Positions 57,514 through 64,000 of a DNA stretch of 64,000 nt are shown here, piece after piece. Source of the stretch: Spizellomyces punctatus DAOM BR117. Its lineage: Eukaryota; Chytridiomycota; Chytridiomycetes; Spizellomycetales; Spizellomycetaceae. Location of the stretch: the NCBI RefSeq assembly GCF_000182565.1, contig NW_015971543.1, positions 655,397 through 719,396 of the forward strand, written 5' to 3'. A model generated the notes under the pieces. That model was not told where the DNA came from, made no database searches, and saw nothing but the letters and a program-made list of their open reading frames with translations. Made by a program: the position numbers and the translations under genes. Numbering within the stretch: the stretch's first letter is position 1; each line of letters begins with the position of its first letter.

Positions 57514-58423
57514 GAGCAGTTGGCATGATGAAAAGTTGTAAGCACAGCTCTCTTGTAAAAATTCCTAGATCTGCTTGGTACCGAACGCTTTCTCTTATTG
57601 CTATCCTCTCGTCGACCTGTATCACCTTCTCCTCCTTAGTTTGCTAGAAATTCTGAAACTGGCGAGTTCTCTGTAAGGGTGGACCATGTTCACTATTCAG
57701 CAATTATTCGTGTCGATTTACATTAGGGCTGTCGTAAAAGTTCCAAGTTTGCAATTTGCGATTTTTGTTCTTTGTGGTAGACTATAGCAAATGGCCGTGA
57801 CGGTTCATGGAAAAAGAGAACGCTCTCATAAAATACCCATTCATGCTTTCATTCTTCTCTATCCTGTTTGCCGGTGATGTGCATGAATCTTGTTGCAAAT
57901 TTGGTATTCATCTCGTAAGATGTTGGGTATCAATATGAAATTACAAGATCAAGTGTCATCTCGAATTTATGGTGCCATTATAGTGATGCTCTCGATTTAC
58001 TGCAGTAATAACCTTAACCATAGACGATAAATATTGCTACAGTCGCACCTGGTTAATATCCCACCTTGGTTAATATCCCGGTCCAGACTCTCTCAAAGGT
58101 CCCCCCCTGCTCGGACATCTATTTTGCGCTTTTGTAAGATTTGTAACGATAGAAAATTCGCCCCTCGAGAGAGCCCGACCAATAACCGAGAACCAACTTT
58201 CCAGATTCCCATTCCTTACACTGCCGAGTCGACCCTTCCTCTTCAACTGTGATAACGTGCTTTTGCCTCATCTCTGATTTAGATCCTCGAGCGATGCAGG
58301 AATTCCCGTTACTAAGATGTATGCATGTCCATTCCGGCAACGGCAAAGGATTCATGTTACAATTTTCTGGGCTTCAAATATGGATGTCTGTGTCGCTAAT
58401 GTAAGGTTTAATGTAGTGCAGAC
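57514..58423. other. Intergenic region, nothing recognised
   Basis: No gene seen. A short tandem repeat of TGGTTAATATCCC occurs twice at about 58049-58079. Confidence 0.4.
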
Positions 58424-60276
58424 ATGGCGTGTAGCAAGGCCAGCAACTGCGGGGTTAATTGGGCTCCACGTTTAATATTGCAACGTTGCTCCAGCACAAC
58501 AACGAGCTCTCAGAAACCCAAAAGATCACGGTTGCGAACAGCTAAAAGGATTTTGTATGCAGTGCGCGCCTCTCTGTTGCTGTTGGGTCAGTACGTGAGT
58601 ATTTCCGTGGGCATAAAGGAATGATGTATCGCTGCTCCTGAGCATAACGGATGCCATTTATGCTATCAGTTCCGGTCATGAATACGAAATTATCGTGTTC
58701 GACGTATCGTTGTCATTGACATCTCAATATAATGCACAGAAATTTATCAAAGCCACCACCCTTCTGAGCAGGCAGAATTTGATCCATCGAAAAAGACCCT
58801 TATTATTCTTGACTGCGGATGGGGTGCAACATCTCTCTTCAAAGCCCTCAATTGCCAAGAATACAACGTCCTTATGACAATCTTGTTATTGGTGTGTGTG
58901 CTGAAAACCAAACCTTTGGCATCAAAGGTGTTTATGAATATGCTTGCTTCCTAAAAGAGATTTGGAACGCTCAAAAAATCCGTACTCGACTTATGGACTG
59001 TGTTGAGACAGCTGCATTCGCTAATCAAGATCCAAAAGAGATAGAGCGACTGCTGCATATGGTTGTTGTCAGTGGCGGTCCCACGGGTGTCGAGTATGCT
59101 GCTGAACTTCATGACTTCTTGGTAGAAGATCTCAAAACATGGAACCCCGATATTGCCGACAAATTCACGATCACACTGGTGGAAGCGTTGCCAAATGTAT
59201 TACCAATGTTCTCGAAGCAGCTCATCAATTACACTGGAACAACATTCAAAGATTAAAGGATTGGCGTTCTGACCAAGACTCTAGTCAAGGTAGTCCAAGA
59301 AGTATTATTTTTTACATCAGCAATGTGTTCGAAAGATGAATCAACTAATGGATAATTTATTGATCTTCAAACCTTTCTACGGATGTCACAGCAAGAAATT
59401 GTACTTGAAGACGAGAACAAAGAGATAAAACCTCCTCCGTACGGTAAATGTTCTAAGCAGCATAAAACAACTGAACTTATCTTCCTGTGGCTAATTGTCA
59501 TTAACTTAAAGGTCTTCTGGTCTGGGCTACGGGCAACAAATCACGACCATTAGCGCGCAAGTTGATGGAAAAGCTTCCAGATAAACAGACGCAAAAGTAC
59601 ATTGACATTACTCATTGATATTTGATTGACACTTGATGTATAATATGCTATGGCTGCTCACAAATTCTGGATTTATTCAGGCGCGGGTTACTGGTAGACG
59701 ACCACCTTCGCCTCTTGGGCACTGATGGTATCTACGCAGTTGGCGATGCCACGGCCACGAAATATGCTCCCACTGCACAAGTTGCGGCACAGCAAGGGAA
59801 ATACCTAGCTAGTGTTTTTGCTGCTCTTGCTCCTCAGGAAGCCGCCAATAAAGCTCACAGCAATTCGAATGCGGACGACAACAAGAAAAGCTCTTCTCAG
59901 CAACCTAAACTTACAAACCGTTCCACTACTCGCACCAAGGATCTTTAGCGTATGTATTGTTACATTATGTCTTGGTTCAATGATCTATAATTATGCACAC
60001 ATTAATGCACGGAAATTCAGGTATATTGGTTCCGACAAGGCAATCGCTGATTTGCCATTCTTGAACGGCAACATATCTGTTGGTGGTGTTGCAACTTCCT
60101 ATTTTGGCGGTCTGCCTACATCTTTAACGTTAGTTCCACATTCGCTTTCCGTTGGTCGTGCTAAGCTATGGCCAATGCTGACTTGATCTTTCTTCTGATT
60201 TCCCGTTATTCTCCATCCGTAACAAATCACTGGTTATTAATGACTGGATAAAGAAGACAATTTTCAGTGAGGCTTC
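58424..60276 (+). pseudogene. Type II NADH dehydrogenase (NDE/NDI) pseudogene
   Basis: Clearly derived from the rotenone-insensitive alternative NADH dehydrogenase of mitochondria. The N terminus (58424) keeps a presequence-like start. The FAD-binding loop reads LDCGWGATSL where functional enzymes have a G-x-G-x-x-G. Right after NCQEYNVL the reading jumps to YDNLVIG, so the conserved stretch between (including the usual NYFLFTPLLP region) is deleted and the frame is shifted. Later segments are well kept (GVEYAAELHDFLVEDLKTWN, FTITLVEALPNVLPMFSKQL, GLLVWATGNKSRPLARKLME, YAPTAQVAAQQGKYLASVFA), but the NADH-binding loop reads VVSGGPTG instead of VVGGGPTG, and the C-terminal region is interrupted. 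Intron positions are partly intact, so it is a DNA-level duplicate, not a retrocopy. Confidence 0.85.
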
Positions 60277-61137
60277 AAACATACGTTGCATGAATAATTG
60301 ATGATGCTAATTTTATCATTCATATTACGACAGGCCGAGATATCAGCAGAAAGTAGATTAACGGCACAGGATATTGCGATGTTGTCAATAAATTAAAGTA
60401 AGCCTTTCATTATTTAATTTTATCATCGCGTAGCATCCCAGTAGTACGGGCTTTGGCCAAATGGCTATTATGAAAGGAAGTATTGTTGCCGCTAATGTCC
60501 TTCGTAATCCCGGTATTTACTTCGACCTAGAACCATTCGACGCGAGTGTTGTAAGTAGAGACTTGACAAGACTGTATAGGGGCCGGTCTTGGTGTAGTCG
60601 CAAAATCGCGGAGGAAAACCTGTATAAAGCTGTGAGGTAATGTTCACGGCCTTTATCGATGCGAGCATTATCCCATAGCCCGTGTTCCACGAGTGCTGAT
60701 CTATGGTGGACAAGCTCGCATTATGACCAATTTCAAAGCAAATGACAAGAGCGCATGTGCAGTACGCTGTCGGCCTCTAATCCTTGCGGCTTGGTGTCCT
60801 AGCCTCGATTCATAGTGATGGCCGAATATAGTTCTGCGCCATCAAAAAGCTTTGAGCACTAACTCTGATGCGAATTTGGTTGCGTAGTCATATGTCAGTT
60901 TACAATAGGCTGAAAAAAAAAAGTCTCGGTTTTTGGCATTTTGCTGTCCTGAGCTCTATCAAGTTGGCATGACATCTGCTGAAGAATTGGCAGGCTAATT
61001 GATCTGTTACCTCGTAATCTTGGGTCGCTGCTGGATTAGTCACTTAAAGCCTTCTCCGGGCGGATAACTAGCGGACAACGTGATAAAACGAGATCCCAAT
61101 TCAGCTTCCTTGTTCAGCTGATTTCAAGACAGTGAAA
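60277..61137. other. Intergenic region with a possible oxidoreductase fragment
   Basis: A frame at about 60446-60550 encodes GQMAIMKGSIVAANVLRNPG, which resembles the C-terminal part of FAD-dependent AIF-like oxidoreductases, but it is isolated and the link is weak. Otherwise nothing is seen. Confidence 0.3.
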
Positions 61138-62703
61138 ATGAAATTCAACCTAAATCTCCTTCGACTTCTATCTCGCATGTTGCCGTTTGGCATGATCGCG
61201 GATAAAATTGACAAGCCCACGGCCATTGCCCCGCCCGTTGGCAAATGTCCTCTACCCCTCCCCATCGTACCTCTCGGGCCGTACAATTTATCCTCGGCAC
61301 CCTGGACAGCGATTCTACAACAGCTGAATTTACATCTTCAGAAAGCTGAAATGCCTACATCTCATTCCGTTATTGCATTGCACGGAAATCAGATCCTCTT
61401 CACGTCGGGCGATTTGAATGCGCACTTTCGCCTTGGCTCGATAACCAAAATCTTCACGGGAATGGGTGCATTGATTCTACGCGAGCAAGGAACTCTCTCA
61501 TTAGACGATGCAGTAATAAAATATCTTCCCGAATTCTCGATACAGAATCCTTATGCTGAAAACTATTATAATAATGATATTACCCTCCGACAATTAATGG
61601 CCCACACTTCTGGCCTACCGCGTGAGGCATGTCCACTAATATTTTGTGGAAATGACGAAGCTGAAGTATTGAAGGGGATCAGTGAGATGAAGCTAGTCGT
61701 ACCGCCGTGGAGCTCAGTACCAGCATACTCGAATTTAGGATACGCTTTGTTGGGACATGCTTGGGAAAAACTCACAGGGACCTCGTGGTCTGAATGGTTA
61801 GGAAAGGAAGTATTGATACCGCTTGGAATGGAACGTTCCGGGATGGATATCGAAGCAGTAAAAGACCTGGCTCCGACATCACCAGATGGTGAATTGATAA
61901 AAGGATTATCACTTCAATGGGTAGCTCCGGCTGGTGATATGTAAGTATTCTTGCGCCTTCCCTTGTTTCGATGACTATATGTGTGGATTCATATAAATTT
62001 GGATTTGAGGTATTCGACAGCTATTGATCTCTCAAAGTTTCTCTCTTTAATTCTCAATGGTACACCATCTGGCTTACCTATTCTCCAAGAAGCCACTATC
62101 GCGGAATGGACCCGGCCTGTTACTCTCCTTCCTGACAGTCGCACGGGGTTTGCTCTCGGTTGGGAACTTATTGGGATACCTAACACCCCATATATGCTGA
62201 TCACTAAATCGGGCTTATGGGGTCACAAATCGCACATTGCCTTTCACCCTCCCACCAATATCGGGGTCATTCTACTTGCAGGCGATACGGCCATCGATCT
62301 CATCAGCCTTGGATCAAACTTTTTCTCAACATTGATTCCTATTGTGGAAAACATACACACAACTGCAGTCCGCAATCTCTATGCTGGCACTTATGTATGT
62401 CCATCTGTCGGTAGTATTACGGTAGACGCAATCCCAGGTTCTGGCCTCTTCTTTGCCCAGGACAGAGGAACAGTGACGGCTTACGCGAATCTTCTCCCAA
62501 AGAACACGACGGAAAATAGTTTTTGGGTCTCGTTTGTCACAGCTGCAGACTGTCTTGCGGTTGCGTGGCAAATTTCTTCATTCCCACACTCTGATGGTGA
62601 ACCCGATGGCCTCGAAGTCTTCTTTGAATTTCAAAAAGCTGGATCACCGACCCTATTCCATTGGCCAAGTAACAATCTCACGTGTATCAAAGACAAGAGT
62701 TAG
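61138..62703 (+). CDS. Serine beta-lactamase-fold hydrolase (class C-like)
   Basis: Two exons (61138-61940, 62010-62703) give 498 residues. The serine hydrolase fold of penicillin-binding proteins and class C beta-lactamases is shown by the catalytic SITK (Ser101-x-x-Lys104) in HFRLGSITKIF, LRQLMAHTSGLP, and the Tyr197-Ser-Asn199 triad element in AYSNLGYALLGHAWEKL. The third motif, usually HTG or KTG, reads WGHKSHIAF here, an altered form. The N terminus has hydrophobic residues (MKFNLNLLRLLSRMLPFGMI) that could be a signal or anchor. The C-terminal 130 residues are a beta-rich domain of the kind found in fungal relatives. Fungal members act on esters, peptides or lactones; the substrate is unknown. 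I chose ATG 61138 over the upstream GTG. Confidence 0.88.
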
Positions 62704-63563
62704 GGACATCTGGTCATACCCCACGATATTAGAATCAACATAGCCCATTTGTGGCAACGAGCATAAATTAAGTCACAAGAGATCGACGTCAAATACAACA
62801 AATGTTATTTTGTATCTCGTACTCTTCACTGTATTTCGGCCGTATCAGGTATAATTGTGATTTTTACGCAATCGGCACCAGGACACTCACAGTAATTGAA
62901 TTTCACAGTCAAAGCAACTGATGAATATATTTCCTTTCTATGACTTTTTCAGTTGCATAGAGTGATCCATCTAAACGTGTGCAGCAAATGGAACTGAATA
63001 GTATTAGTACTTCAGTTCTTACCGTTATAGTTGCTTATGTGAAAACAGCAATCCGACAACTGAAGTTCGTTATAAAGGAGGCGTGAAGTTGTTGCTCTCT
63101 ATCCAAACGGTATCTTCTGGCTACGGCTTTATTAGCTGTCTCGCGAAAATAATACATTTTCACTAGTCCAACGCACGAGAAGAATTTATAGCTAATCGAG
63201 CGAGTAGTAAAGTCTACGTAAACCATCACAAATATCATCCATTCATTGTGCTGCCGATGCCAGCTAGCGTTTATCTGCAAGGTGAAGTCAACATTTGTCC
63301 TGTCTTTCTACAAGATACCTAACGACTCAACATAAATCAAAGGTGATGCATCATACTCGACATAGGAGCAGTCTTCGTATTCAGACTGCCTCCAATTTGT
63401 CGGCTATCGAGCGGACCATTGCATTACAACTCTTGCCTTTGCATGTTCCCGCTTGAAAGTCACGTGACACGACGCAGGAAATCCGCTTGCACTCTACGTA
63501 CGCATCTTTAGCTTTTCAGCTGCATAGCTTTGACCTTGTTTTGAGAACAACCAGAGTCTAGCA
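62704..63563. other. Intergenic region, nothing recognised
   Basis: AT-rich. A minus-strand frame at 63035-63280 has no family signature. No gene, repeat or RNA seen. Confidence 0.4.
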
Positions 63564-64000
63564 ATGCGCATCATTTCACTACAGCCGAGCGGAGACCTGA
63601 CTCTTTCCACTGACGCGATCAAGCCTTCACCACGACCAAACCACATACTTGTACGCGTCAAAGCCTTTGCAGTGAACCGGCAAGATTTGAAAACAGGACC
63701 AAGCGTGAAAGACGCGGGCGTTGAATGCGTTGGGAGCGTGGAAGATACCGGTGGTGTGAAGGGCCTTCGAGTGGGTGCAACAGTGGCCGTTCTTAGCTTT
63801 GGAGAAGGCGGTCTATGGAAAGAGTGAGTACGATGGCAGCGAGAATTTGCCGCATTGCTGTGCTTAAAGCGCCTGTATAGCAACTCTGCCGTCTTTCATG
63901 ATGTGGAATTTACTTTTGCTTGGGAAGAGGACAGTGCATGGTACGGTGCTAACCTAATTCTGTTGCAGTTATTGCCTTGTCCCCGCAAAATGTGTCATCC
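63564..64000 (+). CDS. Quinone oxidoreductase-like (MDR family) gene, 5' part
   Basis: The window ends inside this gene. ATG 63564 opens MRIISLQPSGDLTLS, then PRPNHILVRVKAFAVNRQDL, the substrate-binding N-terminal domain of medium-chain dehydrogenases/reductases of the zeta-crystallin and PIG3 type. VGATVAVLSFGEGG matches the usual VGDRVAALxxGGG turn. An intron starts at GTGAGT (about 63822) and ends before TTATTGCC near 63970, giving YCLVPAKCVI, the family's 'hxxVPA' strand. The residue after NRxD is a variant of the usual NxxD pattern. Cofactor-binding domain lies outside the window. Confidence 0.85.

Noticed and set aside
60446-60550. AIF-like oxidoreductase gene fragment
   Set aside because: Only about 35 codons, with no neighbouring domain or splice-consistent partner; kept as a remark under the intergenic entry.
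1-64000. CRISPR arrays, rRNA genes, prophage or bacterial operons
   Set aside because: Intron-rich eukaryotic genes throughout; no regularly spaced repeats and no rRNA-like conserved stretches were seen.

Overview
The window is nuclear DNA from a eukaryote. Most genes are split by many short introns (about 48-80 nt, GT donors often GTAAGT or GTGAGT, one GC-AG intron), and the gene set points to a flagellated (zoosporic) fungus, probably a chytrid or a close relative. Fungal signs are a YHM2-type mitochondrial carrier, an Mrc1 protein, a type II NADH dehydrogenase and a fungal-style RGS protein. Signs of a flagellum are a centrin-like protein, a very large WD40 protein like animal WDR87/WDR97, and disordered proteins carrying RPxSA motifs. 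A PA28 proteasome activator, absent from budding and fission yeast, also fits an early-diverging fungus. There are no operons, CRISPR arrays or rRNA genes, and I recognised no tRNA. All gene models are my own hand splicing, so exon edges are predictions.

Layout. 0-10.2 kb: a centrin-like gene (-), a 1,734-residue IQ-motif/RPxSA protein (+), and an RGS-domain protein (-) with six copies of a KLxKFFG-type motif. 10.4-19.5 kb: a telomere-repeat-factor-like Myb gene (+) with three perfect CCCTAA repeats in its leader, a C2H2 zinc-finger factor (+), NAD kinase (+), and an unrecognised gene (-). 21-29 kb: a small PB1-domain protein (-), a zinc-knuckle/WD40 protein (+), GPI12/PIG-L (+) and PA28 (-). 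30-39 kb: MRC1/claspin (+), arginase (-), a molybdopterin-binding-domain protein (+) and YHM2 (+). 39-50 kb: the giant WD40 protein (+), a leucine-rich-repeat protein (+), and an unrecognised charged protein with a cysteine-rich tail (-). 51-55 kb: a LURP-one-related protein (-) and AFG1-type mitochondrial ATPase (-). 55-61 kb is gene-poor and decayed: a broken P-loop/helical gene and a type II NADH dehydrogenase pseudogene. 61-64 kb: a serine beta-lactamase-fold hydrolase (+) and the start of a quinone-oxidoreductase-like gene (+).

The most notable features are the following. The telomeric repeat lies inside the leader of a gene for a putative telomere-repeat-binding protein, which suggests self-regulation. 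Two homologous dispersed elements (about 26.5-27.0 and 55.0-55.5 kb) each have a TATA box, a matching start-codon region encoding MRxQMWW..GP.PPD, and a splice donor; one abuts the GPI12 start. The RPxSA motif recurs in three separate genes. The RGS protein and the cysteine-tailed protein have domain layouts I do not recognise.
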